Shown: positions 37,159-46,778, numbered from the stretch's first letter. The stretch: DNA of 64,000 nucleotides from Beijerinckia indica subsp. indica ATCC 9039 (GCF_000019845.1 NC_010581.1:3541501-3605500); one strand, 5' to 3'. A program made the numbers and translations. The notes: generated by a model not told the origin, from the sequence alone.

Positions 37159-37731
37159 GTGACGAGTTTGGAACGCGAGGAGGAATGGGCGGAGTGGATG
37201 CGCCTCGCTTTGGCTGGGGATGGCGTCGCCTACCGCCGCGTGTTGACGGCCATTACGCCTTATCTGCGCGCCACGGCGCGTAACCGTCTCAATCGTTTGG
37301 GATTGGGCCAGCAGGGTTTTGGCGCCAACGAGGCCGAGGATATCGTGCAGGAGATCCTTCTCGCCGTGCATCTCAAAAGGCATACTTGGGATGTCGAGCG
37401 GCCAATCGGTCCCTGGCTTGCGGCGATTACCCGGCATAAAGTCGTCGATAGTCTTCGACGCCGGGGATATCGCACTGATGTTCCGATCGAGGATATCGCC
37501 GAATTTCTGCCGGTCGAGACGCATGGCGACAGTCTCGACAGCCATGATGTCGGGCGTATGCTGGACCGGTTGAATGAACGGCAACGCGATATCGTCCAGT
37601 CTATTTCGATGCAAGGCTGTTCGGTCAGGGAAACGGCAGAGCGCTTGAGCATGAGCGAGGGTGCCGTGCGTGTCGCTTTGCACCGGGCCTTGAAAATGCT
37701 TGCTGTCCTGTTTCGGAGTGAACCCGCGTGA
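37159..37731 (+). CDS. sigF: ECF sigma factor, SigF type
   Basis: A 190-residue extracytoplasmic-function sigma factor: region 2 with EAEDIVQEILLAVHLKRHTW and LAAITRHKVVDSLRRR, region 4 with NERQRDIVQSISMQGCSVRE and AERLSMSEGAVRVALHRAL. The following coupled gene is the NrsF anti-sigma, which defines it as the SigF group known from Caulobacter to respond to chromate/cadmium/copper-type stress. GTG start with AGGAAG upstream. It is divergent from the bufferin genes and has its own matching promoter, so positive autoregulation is likely. Confidence 0.92.
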   Translation: MTSLEREEEWAEWMRLALAGDGVAYRRVLTAITPYLRATARNRLNRLGLGQQGFGANEAEDIVQEILLAVHLKRHTWDVERPIGPWLAAITRHKVVDSLRRRGYRTDVPIEDIAEFLPVETHGDSLDSHDVGRMLDRLNERQRDIVQSISMQGCSVRETAERLSMSEGAVRVALHRALKMLAVLFRSEPA

Positions 37732-38360
37732 ATACCGACGATCTGATCCAAGGCCTTGTCGCGGATGAAGAGATCCGGCTCTTGCGGCCAGGCATCGCCT
37801 TGATGCTCGCGATTGTCGGTGGCGCCGTGGTCGCCGCCATCATCTTCTTCGCCGGCATCGGTTTTCGGCATGACCTCGCGGAGGCCGCTCACCATATCCG
37901 TTTCCTGTTCAAATTCCTGGTCACTTCCAGCCTCGCCGTACCGGCTCTGGCGCTGGTACTTCCCCTGGCGCGGCCGGAGGCCTCCCCACACGGATGGGCG
38001 CTGCTGATCGCACCATTTTTGCTGGTCATCGCATGTGCCGCCGAACTCTTTGTGATCCCCTCGGCGGATTGGGGCACGCGCCTCATCGGCACCAATGCGC
38101 GTTTCTGCCTCGCCATGATTCCGCTGCTCTCGGTAGGGCCGCTGGCCTGTCTCATGCTCGTCATGCGATGGGGCGCCCCCGCCTCGCCAGGACTTGCAGG
38201 CATGGTCGCGGGCCTAGCCGCGGCTGGCATGGGCGCGACCTTCTATGCCGCCCATTGCACGGATGATAGCCCGCTCTTCGTCGCCACCTGGTATAGTTTG
38301 GCCTCAGGCCTTGTCGTTCTGGCAGGCTTTTTCCTTGGGCGGCGCGTGCTGCGCTGGTGA
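37728..38360 (+). CDS. nrsF: NrsF anti-sigma factor (DUF1109)
   Basis: A 210-residue polytopic inner-membrane protein with six predicted helices (for example ALMLAIVGGAVVAAIIFF, WALLIAPFLLVIACAAELFV, SGLVVLAGFFLG). The short cytoplasmic N-terminus TDDLIQGLVADEEI should bind SigF. Several cysteines, including ACAAEL and AHCTDD on probable periplasmic edges, fit the idea that NrsF senses metals through cysteines, as proposed for Caulobacter. Starts inside the sigF stop (GTGA-type overlap of four bases). Confidence 0.9.
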   Translation: MNTDDLIQGLVADEEIRLLRPGIALMLAIVGGAVVAAIIFFAGIGFRHDLAEAAHHIRFLFKFLVTSSLAVPALALVLPLARPEASPHGWALLIAPFLLVIACAAELFVIPSADWGTRLIGTNARFCLAMIPLLSVGPLACLMLVMRWGAPASPGLAGMVAGLAAAGMGATFYAAHCTDDSPLFVATWYSLASGLVVLAGFFLGRRVLRW

Positions 38361-38415
38361 TCCTGGTTTTACCCCCAGCCTCAAACCATTATAGAGAAAG
38401 CCGTGGGGGGACGTC

Positions 38416-38715
38416 ATGACAGAACGCCAGAGGCTGGACAAATGGCTATGGTTTGCCCGGGTGGTCAAAACCCGCACCCTCGCCGCTCGTCTTGTTACCG
38501 ATGGCCATGTCCGCCTGAACAGCCAGAAGGTCACGACACCCGCCAAGCCGATCGGCGCCGGCGATATCCTGACCATCGCGCTTGAAACGAAAGTGCGGGT
38601 CTTGCGCGTCGTCGCTCCCGGCTTACGGCGAGGCGGCTATCCCGAAGCCAAATTGCTCTTCGAGGAATTGACCGAGGATGATGCGGCGGTGACCAAAATT
38701 CCCTTGGAACCCTGA
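38416..38715 (+). CDS. S4-domain RNA-binding protein, Hsp15-like
   Basis: A 99-residue S4 protein: RLDKWLWFARVVKTRTLAAR with LVTDGHVRLNSQKV, the RNA-binding signature, followed by a short tail. E. coli Hsp15 rescues nascent-chain-blocked 50S subunits after heat shock; the same role here is inference. It stands 55 bases after nrsF but belongs functionally with the fdxA-carD neighbourhood. Confidence 0.9.
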   Translation: MTERQRLDKWLWFARVVKTRTLAARLVTDGHVRLNSQKVTTPAKPIGAGDILTIALETKVRVLRVVAPGLRRGGYPEAKLLFEELTEDDAAVTKIPLEP

Positions 38716-39139
38716 AACTTGGAACCTTGAAATTTGCGGTCCGACCCTTCATGTCCACAAAGCTTGCCACCGAAGAGCAAAAACGATAGAGCAAGGCGGT
38801 TTTATACAAAATCGGGTGCCATGCCTTAAGCTTATGAAAAGGCTTTAATTTCAAAAGCTCAAGGATCCCTTTGGCAAGCCGGTCCAAGACGAAACGAGGA
38901 TTGGCCAAGCCACCGGCATCACACCAGAAAGCGGACCCCTTTCAGGATAAAATTTGATGCCCCTATAAGGACTTTTGGAACCGCTCATGCGCCCGATTCG
39001 ACGAGCGATGCCATAGGACCAGCCTTGCTCCTCTATGCAGTTCGATGTCACGAATGTTCCTATCACGCACACGAGTATTGCGGTCTCGTTTTGAAGCAGT
39101 ATGGCGCCCCAGTTTAATGAGACCCGCAAGGAGAAAACC
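38716..39139. other. Intergenic region before fdxA, with repeat D copy 1
   Basis: About 420 bases without a recognisable gene. A degenerate repeat D copy lies at 38943-39015. Confidence 0.4.
38943..39015 (+). repeat. Repeat D, copy 1 (degenerate)
   Basis: Ordered words AGGATAAAATTTGA, ATAAGGACTT, CCGCTC and CGAGCGATGCCATAG recur in the same order at 46672 and 46773. Similarity is moderate. Confidence 0.4.
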
Positions 39140-39478
39140 ATGAGCTATGTCGTCCTGGAAAATTGCATCAAATGCAAATACATGGACTGTGTCGAGGTCT
39201 GCCCCGTCGATTGTTTCTACGAGGGCGAGACCATGCTCGTCATCAATCCCGATGAATGTATTGATTGTGGCGTCTGCGAGCCGGAATGCCCGGCCGAGGC
39301 CATCAAGCCCGATACCGTGTCAGGCCTTGAAAAATGGCAAGCCCTGAACCGCAAAATGGCCCAATATTGGCCGAATGTGACGGTCAAGCGCGAAGCTCCG
39401 CCAGAAGCCAAGCAATTCGATGGCAGGCCCGGAAAATTCGACGCCTTTTTTACGGAAACCCCCGGCCAGGGCGATTGA
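39140..39478 (+). CDS. fdxA: Seven-iron ferredoxin FdxA
   Basis: A 112-residue [3Fe-4S][4Fe-4S] ferredoxin for low-potential electron transfer. Cysteine pattern: [20 protein letters not shown] for one cluster set and [14 protein letters not shown] for the other. The C-terminal extension ([20 protein letters not shown]) is typical of alphaproteobacterial FdxA. The AAGGAG before ATG 39140 sets the start. Its proximity to carD is conserved in the order as I recall it. Confidence 0.95.
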   Translation: MSYVVLENCIKCKYMDCVEVCPVDCFYEGETMLVINPDECIDCGVCEPECPAEAIKPDTVSGLEKWQALNRKMAQYWPNVTVKREAPPEAKQFDGRPGKFDAFFTETPGQGD

Positions 39479-40406
39479 ACCACCAGCCAGGACATGAAGC
39501 GGACCCGGGAGGGCGCAGAAAGAGACAAGAGCGATCAGGCTCTGGAAATGGCGCCTTCCGAGGACCGATTCATCCTTTTACGGGAGAAGGAAATCGGCGC
39601 TATTGCCTAGTTTTAAGGCAAATTTTCTCCTCAACCGCGGCCCTGTGGACAAGAACTCCACAGGCAATGTGCATGTTTTTTGATTTTTTATGAAATTGTG
39701 CTATTGTACCTCTGCGTGAAACAATTTTTGGTATTTTTCGTGACACATTCGCATCACGGTCCTGAAGGTTTCGGCTAGAGCACCTGACCCAAAAGTGACG
39801 CTCGCTTTTGGGTCAGGTGCTCGCGCAATTTTCGACCGGCCCGGAAGACCGGGTATGATGCCATCGTCCAGATACGTCTTCGGTATCAAATCCCTAGGGA
39901 CGATCGTTTTTAGGTCAGTCAGCATGTTCGTAAAGGCTCGAGACTATATTCTGGGAAAGTTGCGCCTTTTTCAGAGATTTATGTAAAAACAAAGAGATAA
40001 GGGCATTTCAGACTCCCCAATCCGCCGATGCTCACGTCCGAAATGCTCAATAATATTCGATGAAGCCTCGTAGGAATGTTCGCTCCATGGCCGCTTTCGC
40101 GCAAACGCATGGGAACCAACCATCCTTTCGACTCCGTTTTTTCGGTCTTGGCCGGTGCTTCAGTGAATGGATGGTTTACGAGACGACGATGCTTCACCCG
40201 ATCATTGCCATCACAATGAATGAATAGGGTCAGCCCCGCATAATGCGCCAACCGAAACGGCATTCTGCGGCGTGTTTTCGAGAACACTTCGAGCCTTTGA
40301 TCGCGGCCTCACCCGCCGATAGCAGGAATATCTTTTAAGAACATCAGTTTAGGGCCAATGCCTAATCCTGTTCAATGGAACGACACTCTAACAGGGGTTC
40401 GCCGCC
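39479..40406. other. Long intergenic region between fdxA and carD
   Basis: About 930 bases. It has a hairpin at 39643-39665 (CCTGTGGA/TCCACAGG) followed by T-rich DNA, which may end fdxA transcription, and repeat C copy 3 at 39776-39824. A minus-strand frame at 39979-40287 has no recognisable homology. The remainder must include the carD promoter. Confidence 0.45.
39776..39824. repeat. Repeat C, copy 3 (short palindromic form)
   Basis: GAGCACCTGACCCAAAAG and CTTTTGGGTCAGGTGCTC are perfect complements around TGACGCTCG-like centre bases. It matches the core of the copies at 24966 and 50249. Confidence 0.8.
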
Positions 40407-41513
40407 ATGGCCTCCGTCAATAAGACTGGAATAGCGACCGAGACGCAAACAGCCAAGGGCCAGACCGCGCATCCCCCTGCCGCCGAGGTCGTGTCGCTTT
40501 CCGTCGCCTCTGCTATCGACAAAAACGCGTCCGGTTCCCCGGATCTTCATGCTTCCGTTGCTTCATCTGACGACAATTCCGTTATGTCCATCCCCGATGA
40601 CGGAGAGACCACCCTTTCCACAGCCGAGAATGGCGCCATTTTCTCCCAGCCTTTGAAATATCAGCCCCCAAGACAAATGATCGGACCCCCGGTGACCAAT
40701 AAAACAGACAAGAAAACAACTGAGGCGGCCGCCGACGCGCCCGTCGAGACCGCAATGACCGACACGTCCCTCAATCAACCGGTTCAAAATCCTTCCCTTG
40801 CCGGCAAAACCGTGAAAACGACGAAGCCCGCCGTCAAGCCTGCCGCCGCGAAATCCACGCCACCGGTAAAGACCACCGCCGCAGCCGGTGCCAATGAGAA
40901 ATCGCCAGCGGCGAAGCCCACGGGCAAGGCAGCCGGCAATGCCCAGCGCCATGGTTTCAAGCCGCTCGAATTCATCGTCTATCCCGCTCATGGCGTCGGT
41001 CAGATCATCGCCATTGAGGAGCAGGAAGTCGCGGGCTTCAAGCTCGAGCTTTTCGTGATCAGTTTTGTCAAGGACAAGATGATTCTGAAGGTTCCGACGC
41101 CCAAGGCCGTCAGCGTGCGCATGCGCAAGCTCGCCGAGGCGGATGTGATCGACAAGGCGCTCGAAACCCTCACCGGCCGGGCGCGGATCAAACGGACCAT
41201 GTGGTCGCGCCGGGCACAGGAATATGAGGCGAAGATCAACTCCGGCGATCTCATCGCCGTTGCCGAAGTGGTGCGCGATCTCTACCGCTCCGACGCCCAG
41301 CCCGAGCAATCCTATTCGGAACGCCAGCTCTACGAGGCTGCGCTCGACCGTGTCGCACGCGAACTCGCCGCCGTCCAGAAACTGACCGAAACGGAATCCT
41401 TGAAGCTCATCGAGGCGCAATTGCTGAAAGGTCCTCGTCGCGGCGGCAGCAAGGTCGAGGAAATCGATCTCGACGATGCGGACGAGGATGGCGATATCGA
41501 GGAAGCCGCATAA
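40407..41513 (+). CDS. carD: CarD/CdnL transcription factor with long disordered N-terminus
   Basis: A CarD-family RNA-polymerase-binding protein that stabilises open complexes at rRNA and other promoters. The CarD domain occupies about residues 188-350 (EFIVYPAHGVGQIIAIEEQE; MWSRRAQEYEAKINSGD; LYEAALDRVARELA), ending in an acidic tail. Ahead of it are about 185 residues rich in Ala, Lys, Thr, Pro (for example VKTTKPAVKPAAAKSTPPVK), far longer than in typical alphaproteobacterial CarD. The AGGGG before ATG 40407 supports the long form, but an internal start (Met91 or Met117) is possible. Confidence 0.88.
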   Translation: MASVNKTGIATETQTAKGQTAHPPAAEVVSLSVASAIDKNASGSPDLHASVASSDDNSVMSIPDDGETTLSTAENGAIFSQPLKYQPPRQMIGPPVTNKTDKKTTEAAADAPVETAMTDTSLNQPVQNPSLAGKTVKTTKPAVKPAAAKSTPPVKTTAAAGANEKSPAAKPTGKAAGNAQRHGFKPLEFIVYPAHGVGQIIAIEEQEVAGFKLELFVISFVKDKMILKVPTPKAVSVRMRKLAEADVIDKALETLTGRARIKRTMWSRRAQEYEAKINSGDLIAVAEVVRDLYRSDAQPEQSYSERQLYEAALDRVARELAAVQKLTETESLKLIEAQLLKGPRRGGSKVEEIDLDDADEDGDIEEAA

Positions 41514-41562
41514 TTCTCTTTCTTCCGTTTCGGAAGACCCGGCTCCAAGGCATTCCCTCAAG

Positions 41563-41604
41563 GGCGTTCCCACGAATCTTCACTTCGTGGGAACGCCTTT
41601 TTTA
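41563..41604 (+). terminator. Strong terminator after carD
   Basis: GGCGTTCCCACGAA and TTCGTGGGAACGCC make a perfect 14-base stem with a seven-base loop, followed by TTTTTTATT. Confidence 0.95.
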
Positions 41605-41744
41605 TTGATAAACCGATCCATTGGCGTTTTAGCCCCGCAAGGCTCTCGCGCTCAGGCTCTTGGACTTTCGCATTTTTGGAACGACTTTTGGAATGGTTTC
41701 TGGCAAGACCAGAACTCATTCCGTTCCCTGTTGAGACGATCTCG

Positions 41745-42722
41745 ATGACGCATGTGGCCACCCTCGTTTGCGATCCCGCATTTCCGCAGCTCGGCGAAGG
41801 CGAGGTGCAGCGCGCGGCGGCTTTATTGCCGGGCTCTGGGGCTCCGAACTGGCTCGATACGCGTATTGCCGCCGATATTCTCTTCGAAGCAGGTGATCGC
41901 AACTTGCGCGAGATCGCCGACGAAATCCGCGCCGCGCTCAGCCCCGCCCCCATCGACGTCATCGTCCAGCCAGTCGCGGGACGCCGCAAGAAACTCTTCC
42001 TCGCGGACATGGATTCGACCATGATCCGTCAGGAATGTATCGATGAATTGGCTGATCAGGTCGGCAAGAAGAAACACGTGGCTGAGATCACCGAACGCGC
42101 CATGCGCGGCGAAATCTCTTTTGAGCCTGCCTTGCGTGAACGTGTCGCACTTCTGAAGGGCCTGCATCCCGACACGATCCTGCGCGTTATCAGCAGAAAG
42201 ATCACCATGTCGCCCGGTGCCCGCACCTTGGTGCAGACCCTGCGCCAGCATGGTGTGCATACGGTGCTCGTCTCCGGCGGTTTCACCGCTTTCACCTCGG
42301 TCATCGGCACACAGATTGGCTTTCACGAAAATTTCGCCAATGTGCTGCTGCTCGGACCAGATGGTCGGCTTGCGGGAGAAGTCCAGGAACCGATCCTGGG
42401 CAAGGATGCCAAGCTCGCAACCCTCGTCGCCCAGCGCGAAAAACTGCAACTTTCAGAGATCGACACGATTGCCGTCGGCGATGGTGCCAATGATCTCGAC
42501 ATGATCCGTGCGGCGGGCCTTGGCCTTGCCTATCACGCCAAGCCCGCGGTCGCTGCCGCGGCGCACGCCTGTATCAACCATGCCGATCTCACCGCGCTTC
42601 TCTATGCCCAAGGCTATCGCGGCGAGGAATTCTGGCGCCCGCCCCGCGAGCAACTCAACCCCGCCGACTGGAAACGCAAATATGGCGGGATGGAGAAGGC
42701 TCACGAACGCAGAGGCTGGTAG
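41745..42722 (+). CDS. serB: Phosphoserine phosphatase
   Basis: Last step of serine synthesis, a HAD-family phosphatase. 325 residues. Motif [21 protein letters not shown] with the nucleophile Asp, motif II in [15 protein letters not shown], motif III/IV in [11 protein letters not shown] and [15 protein letters not shown]. An N-terminal domain of about 85 residues precedes the HAD core. The last 30 residues ([13 protein letters not shown]...) are an extra tail. The start at ATG 41745 is preferred over the TTG at 41676. Confidence 0.95.
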   Translation: MTHVATLVCDPAFPQLGEGEVQRAAALLPGSGAPNWLDTRIAADILFEAGDRNLREIADEIRAALSPAPIDVIVQPVAGRRKKLFLADMDSTMIRQECIDELADQVGKKKHVAEITERAMRGEISFEPALRERVALLKGLHPDTILRVISRKITMSPGARTLVQTLRQHGVHTVLVSGGFTAFTSVIGTQIGFHENFANVLLLGPDGRLAGEVQEPILGKDAKLATLVAQREKLQLSEIDTIAVGDGANDLDMIRAAGLGLAYHAKPAVAAAAHACINHADLTALLYAQGYRGEEFWRPPREQLNPADWKRKYGGMEKAHERRGW

Positions 42723-42745
42723 CAGCACAGTCAAAAGGCCGGACC

Positions 42746-43522
42746 ATGCCGAAAACCGAACGGAAAAGCGTGGATCTCAATTGCGATTGCGGCGAGGGTT
42801 TCGGCCCCTATCAGATGGGCGATGATGCCGCCATGCTCGATATCGTCACCAGCGCCAATGTCGCTTGTGGCTTTCACGCGGGCGATCCGCGCATCATGGC
42901 CGAAACCTTCCACCTCGCGCGCCAGAAAAATGTCGCCATTGGTGCGCATCCGGGCTTTGCCGATCTCTCCCATTTCGGACGCCGCCCCCTGCCCTGCACC
43001 ACAGCCGAGGTCGAGCATCTCATCGCTTATCAGGTCGGTGCGGCCATGGGGCTTGCAGCCTTGTCCGGCCATAAGATCACCCATGTCAAACCGCATGGCG
43101 CCCTGAGCAATCTCGCTTGCGCCGATCGTGGTCTCGCCGACGCGATCGCCCGCGCGATCAAATCCATCGATCCCGATCTCATCTTTCTTGTCATCTCCGG
43201 AACCGAGTTGGAACAGGCAGGCCTTGCCCAAAACCTGCCGATCGCCCGGGAAATCTTTGCCGATCGCGCCTATGCCGAGGATGGGCAATTGCTCTCGCGC
43301 AGCCTGCCGGGCGCCGTGCTTCACGAACCCGATATTATTGCGGCGCGCATACGCGTCATGGTCGAGGAAGGGGCTGTCATCTCCATTTCAGGCAAACATA
43401 TTCCCGTCGGCATCGATTCCATTTGCGTGCATGGCGACACGCCAGGCGCGGTGGCGGCAGCGCGCGCGGTGCGCCGGGCGCTGGAAGAAGCCGGCATCAG
43501 CCTGAAATCGTTTTGCGCATGA
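42746..43522 (+). CDS. pxpA: 5-oxoprolinase subunit A (LamB/YcsF family)
   Basis: Part of the ATP-dependent PxpABC complex that opens 5-oxoproline (pyroglutamate) to glutamate. 258 residues with [44 protein letters not shown] and the C-terminal [11 protein letters not shown]. It is first of three coupled genes (ATGA overlaps at 43519 and 44235). Confidence 0.95.
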   Translation: MPKTERKSVDLNCDCGEGFGPYQMGDDAAMLDIVTSANVACGFHAGDPRIMAETFHLARQKNVAIGAHPGFADLSHFGRRPLPCTTAEVEHLIAYQVGAAMGLAALSGHKITHVKPHGALSNLACADRGLADAIARAIKSIDPDLIFLVISGTELEQAGLAQNLPIAREIFADRAYAEDGQLLSRSLPGAVLHEPDIIAARIRVMVEEGAVISISGKHIPVGIDSICVHGDTPGAVAAARAVRRALEEAGISLKSFCA

Positions 43523-44238
43523 ACACGCAAAACGCCCCACGCTATCTTCCGGTCGGAGAAAGCGCTCTTTGCGTCGAATTCGGGGATAGGATCGACCCCC
43601 GTCTGCATGACCAGGTGCTTGGTCTTGATCAGTCCTTGAGCCTGCGGCCAATCCCCGGCATTCTCGAAACGGTACCGACTTATCGCTCGCTCTTGATCCA
43701 TTTCGACCCCCATCGCCTGACAAGCGAAGATCTGACCGTGGCCCTGACCGAGCGCCGCAACGAGCGGCCAGAGCCTGCACCGCCCAAACATTGGCTTTTT
43801 CCGGTCTGCTATGATCTTCCCTTTGCCGAAGATCTCGCGGAAGTGGCCAGCTTGCTCGATCTTCCCCCGGAAACAATCATCGATCTGCATGCGAGCGCGA
43901 CCTATCGCGTCTATATGTATGGTTTCGCTCCAGGCTTTACTTTTCTCGGCGGCCTGCCCGAAGCACTCGGCGTCTCGCGCCGGCCGACACCGCGACCACC
44001 GGCTCCAGCGGGTTCACTGACCATTGCCGGCGGGCAGGCGCTCATTACCAGCATGGCCATGCCCACAGGTTGGTATGTGTTGGGGCGCACACCCGTGCGT
44101 GTGTTCGATCTCGGCCGGCCTCAGCCTTTTCTGACCGAAGTGGGCGATGAAATCCGTTTCGAGCGCATCAATGCGGCCGCTTTCGCCAGCCTCGAGGCAC
44201 GCGCTCTTTCTGGCGATCCCTTGATTGCCCCTCGATGA
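43519..44238 (+). CDS. pxpB: 5-oxoprolinase subunit B
   Basis: A 239-residue KipI/allophanate-hydrolase subunit 1-type domain: [20 protein letters not shown] and [20 protein letters not shown] with [12 protein letters not shown]. Cyclophilin-like fold. The start overlaps the pxpA stop (ATGA). The earlier in-frame start at 43117 lies inside pxpA and is not used. Forms the active complex with PxpA and PxpC. Confidence 0.95.
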   Translation: MNTQNAPRYLPVGESALCVEFGDRIDPRLHDQVLGLDQSLSLRPIPGILETVPTYRSLLIHFDPHRLTSEDLTVALTERRNERPEPAPPKHWLFPVCYDLPFAEDLAEVASLLDLPPETIIDLHASATYRVYMYGFAPGFTFLGGLPEALGVSRRPTPRPPAPAGSLTIAGGQALITSMAMPTGWYVLGRTPVRVFDLGRPQPFLTEVGDEIRFERINAAAFASLEARALSGDPLIAPR

Positions 44239-45278
44239 GCCTGCGTATCCTCCATGCCGGACCCGGCGCGACGATCCAGGATGGCGGACGATTTTTCCAC
44301 CAGCGCCATGGCGTCACGCCCGCCGGCCCCATGGATTGGGTGGCCTTCCGCACCGCAAATCTGGCGCTCGGCAACACCCTCGATGCAGCCGCCCTGGAAA
44401 TTGCCATCGGCGGCCTTGATCTTTCCTGCGAGGAGAGGCCCCAGGCCATCGCCTTTTGTGGTGGCGCCTTTGAATGGCGGCGCAACGGCCACGCCCTGCC
44501 CAAGGCCGCATGCCTGACCTTGCAGCCGGGCGAGACTTTGACGGCGCGGCCTGGCGCCGGCGCTCCGGGATCTTGCTGGGGATCTTGGACCTATCTCGCA
44601 GTCGCAGGAGGTTTTGCGACGCCGCCCGTGATGGGCAGCCGCGCGACCCATACCCGCTCAGGCCTTGGCGGTCTCGAAGGGCGCATGATGCGCAAGGGTG
44701 ATCTATTGCCGACCGAGGCCAAAGTCCTTGCCGTGCCGGATCAGAGCCTCGAGGCCCCCTGGCTCGCGCCACGTCCGGCTTTGTTGCGCGTCGTTCCCGG
44801 TCCTCAAGAAGATTATTTTACCCCCGAAGCCATCGAATGTTTTTATAGCGGGGTCTTTACCCTCTCGCCCGTCATGGATCGGATGGCTTATCGCCTCGAA
44901 GGCCCGAGAATCGCCCATGCGCGAGGGTTCAACATTATTTCGGATGGGATTGCCGAAGGCGCGATCCAGATCGCCGGCGATCAACACCCCTTGATTCTGA
45001 TGGCTGATCATCAACCGACCGGCGGTTATCCGAAAATCGGCCATGTCATCCGCGCCGATTTCGGCACCCTGGCGCAATTGCGCCCGGGTGCATCCTTGCG
45101 TTTTACGCCCGTGAGCCCGGCGGCGGCGCGAGAAGCCTTGTTCGCGCTCGAAGCCATGGTCGCTACGACACAGGACTATTTGCAGCCCTTGTTTCGGCCT
45201 CCGACGACGGAAAGCCTTCTTGCAGCAAATCTCATCGGCGGCATGGTCGATGCGCTCACGGCTGGGGTTCAGCCGTGA
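44235..45278 (+). CDS. pxpC: 5-oxoprolinase subunit C
   Basis: A 347-residue KipA/allophanate-hydrolase subunit 2-type protein: LHAGPGATIQDGGRFFHQRH, GVTPAGPMDWVAFRTANLAL at the N-terminus, RVVPGPQEDYFTPEA in the middle and ILMADHQPTGGYPKIGHVIR near the C-terminus. ATGA overlap with pxpB. Convergent with the first glycine-rich gene, 36 bases away. Confidence 0.95.
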   Translation: MSLRILHAGPGATIQDGGRFFHQRHGVTPAGPMDWVAFRTANLALGNTLDAAALEIAIGGLDLSCEERPQAIAFCGGAFEWRRNGHALPKAACLTLQPGETLTARPGAGAPGSCWGSWTYLAVAGGFATPPVMGSRATHTRSGLGGLEGRMMRKGDLLPTEAKVLAVPDQSLEAPWLAPRPALLRVVPGPQEDYFTPEAIECFYSGVFTLSPVMDRMAYRLEGPRIAHARGFNIISDGIAEGAIQIAGDQHPLILMADHQPTGGYPKIGHVIRADFGTLAQLRPGASLRFTPVSPAAAREALFALEAMVATTQDYLQPLFRPPTTESLLAANLIGGMVDALTAGVQP

Positions 45279-45314
45279 GATAAATCCTCCGCATTGAACG
45301 TCCGATGCTCTGGA

Positions 45315-45767
45315 TCAGCGCCCGCGACCGCCGCCGCCTCCACCGTCATTGGGCCTGCCACCACCGCTGGGCCGTCCACCGCCTTGTTGTCCGCCCCCCG
45401 GTCGTCCACCTCCGTGCCAGCCGCCTCCATGGTGCCCGCCTCCATGCCAGCCGCCACGATGATGATGATGCCGGCCCGGAACAGCCCAGCCGTGCCATCC
45501 GGCACGACCGCCCCAGCCCCTGCCGCGCCGCCAATTGAAGCCGCACCAATACCAGCCTGGTCCCTGCCAGCCTGTGGGATACCAACAAAATTGCCGTCCA
45601 CCCCAGAAAAATTGGGACTGCTGGATTGGAAGCGCATCCGCCGCGAGATTCCCCACGCCGCCGTCAAAGACAGGCGCCGCAAAAGCCCTCGTGTCTGTCG
45701 CCATGACATTGCCGGCTACGAGGCCCACGGCCATGATCGCAGACATCGCCATCGTTCTCAGTCCCAT
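45315..45767 (-). CDS. Secreted glycine-rich protein, WGG/GPGWYWCG family, member 1
   Basis: 150 residues: Sec signal (MAMSAIMAVGLVAGNVM, processing near AFA), a short linker, the conserved block QSQFFWGGRQFCWYPTGW then QGPGWYWCGFNWRRGRGWGG, and a tail of Gly/His/Arg repeats (RHHHHRGGWHGGGHHGGG). Only two cysteines, both in the block. A perfect AGGAGGG precedes ATG 45767. The His-rich tail could bind metals; that is inference. Two paralogues follow upstream at 45982 and 46930. Function unknown. Confidence 0.8.
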   Translation of the reverse strand: MGLRTMAMSAIMAVGLVAGNVMATDTRAFAAPVFDGGVGNLAADALPIQQSQFFWGGRQFCWYPTGWQGPGWYWCGFNWRRGRGWGGRAGWHGWAVPGRHHHHRGGWHGGGHHGGGWHGGGRPGGGQQGGGRPSGGGRPNDGGGGGGRGR

Positions 45768-45923
45768 TGTCCCTCCTGCGCGTATCCTGAAGACGAAGAA
45801 TGCCCGCCCTATCGCGGCCCAGCATGACCCTATCCATTGAAGCTCTCTCAAGCTCAAGGGAACAGGGTTTGCCAACCTCCATCAAACCCCAACCATAGGC
45901 CATTGGATCTGACGCCACAGATC

Positions 45924-45950
45924 AAAAAAGAGGGAGGCTTGGCCTCCCTC
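45924..45950 (-). terminator. Terminator after glycine-rich member 2
   Basis: On the minus strand GAGGGAGGC pairs with GCCTCCCTC around CAA, followed by TTTTTTG. Confidence 0.85.
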
Positions 45951-45981
45951 CTTCGGTCTTTCGAGATGTTTGAGTTCGGGA

Positions 45982-46440
45982 TCAGCGCATGAAGCCACCG
46001 CCGCCATGCCCGCCACCCCCGCCGTGCCAACCGCCACCGCCGCCGCCGTGCCAGCCACCACCTCCTCCGTGCCAACCACCGCCGCCGCCACGCCAGCCGC
46101 CACCTCCGCCATGCCAACCGCCGCCATGCCAGCCACCGCCGCGCCAGCCGCCGTAATAGCCACCCGGCACCCCCCAGCCCCGCCAACCATAGCCACCACC
46201 CCAGCCATAACCGCGCCGCCAAGGGTAGCCACACCAATACCAGCCGGGTCCGCTCCAACCGGCGCCATACCAGCAATAACGCCGGCCACCCCAGAAATAT
46301 TGGGACTTCTGCACCGGCAAGGACGTGGCCGTTATGCCGGCCACACCAGGATCCACGCTCGGAACCGCCATGGCGGCTGAACTGCCCATCGCCAGGACCA
46401 CGGCCGCAGCCGTGGAAATCAACATTGTTCTTATTGTCAT
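45982..46440 (-). CDS. Secreted glycine-rich protein, WGG/GPGWYWCG family, member 2
   Basis: 152 residues: signal MLISTAAAVVLAMGSSAAMA, linker, the block QKSQYFWGGRRYCWYGAGW then SGPGWYWCGYPWRRGYGWGG, and a tail of about 60 residues made of GGGWHGGG/GGWRGGGG units. Two cysteines only, at the same places as in member 1. AGGAGGAG precedes ATG 46440. The conserved block is far less degenerate than the tail, so it probably carries the function; the tail may be structural or matrix-like. Confidence 0.8.
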   Translation of the reverse strand: MTIRTMLISTAAAVVLAMGSSAAMAVPSVDPGVAGITATSLPVQKSQYFWGGRRYCWYGAGWSGPGWYWCGYPWRRGYGWGGGYGWRGWGVPGGYYGGWRGGGWHGGGWHGGGGGWRGGGGGWHGGGGGWHGGGGGGWHGGGGGHGGGGFMR

Positions 46441-46671
46441 TTCTCCTCCTGTTCGACGTCGAGATCGATGCGGCCATGAACGCCCACCATCATCCGGTGA
46501 CCGATCCGGGACAGGCATCGATTGAAGAGAGAGAGGCTCCCTCGAGAACCGCTCTCGAGATCGGTTCAAGGAACCGTGCCAATCGGATTCCTCGAACCAG
46601 CGGGCCGCGCTCGCCGGAGCACGGCAGAGGCCATGGCATCAAACCAAGGTCACGAACCCAGTTCAGGACAG

Positions 46672-46745
46672 TGCAGGATAAATTTGAGGCTCTGATAAGG
46701 ACATAGAGCTGTCTCCTGCCACCTCGCTAGCGAGCGATGCACTCC
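46672..46745 (+). repeat. Repeat D, copy 2
   Basis: CAGGATAAATTTGAGGCT, GATAAGGACAT and GCGAGCGATGCACT in the same order as copy 1 at 38943. Confidence 0.4.
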
Positions 46746-46754
46746 AGCATCAAA

Positions 46755-46778
46755 CCTCAAAGCGATATCGCTTTGAGG
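46755..46778. repeat. 24-bp perfect palindrome
   Basis: CCTCAAAGCGAT is followed directly by its complement ATCGCTTTGAGG, with no loop. Confidence 0.85.

Noticed and set aside
39979..40287. A 102-codon minus-strand frame considered as a transposase remnant
   Set aside because: A few words resembled insertion-sequence transposases, but there is no conserved catalytic motif or terminal inverted repeat.
46000..46170. Dense Gly-codon repeats considered as a CRISPR or satellite array
   Set aside because: They are in frame within glycine-rich secreted proteins that have signal peptides and ribosome sites; the repeats are codon-level, with no spacers.
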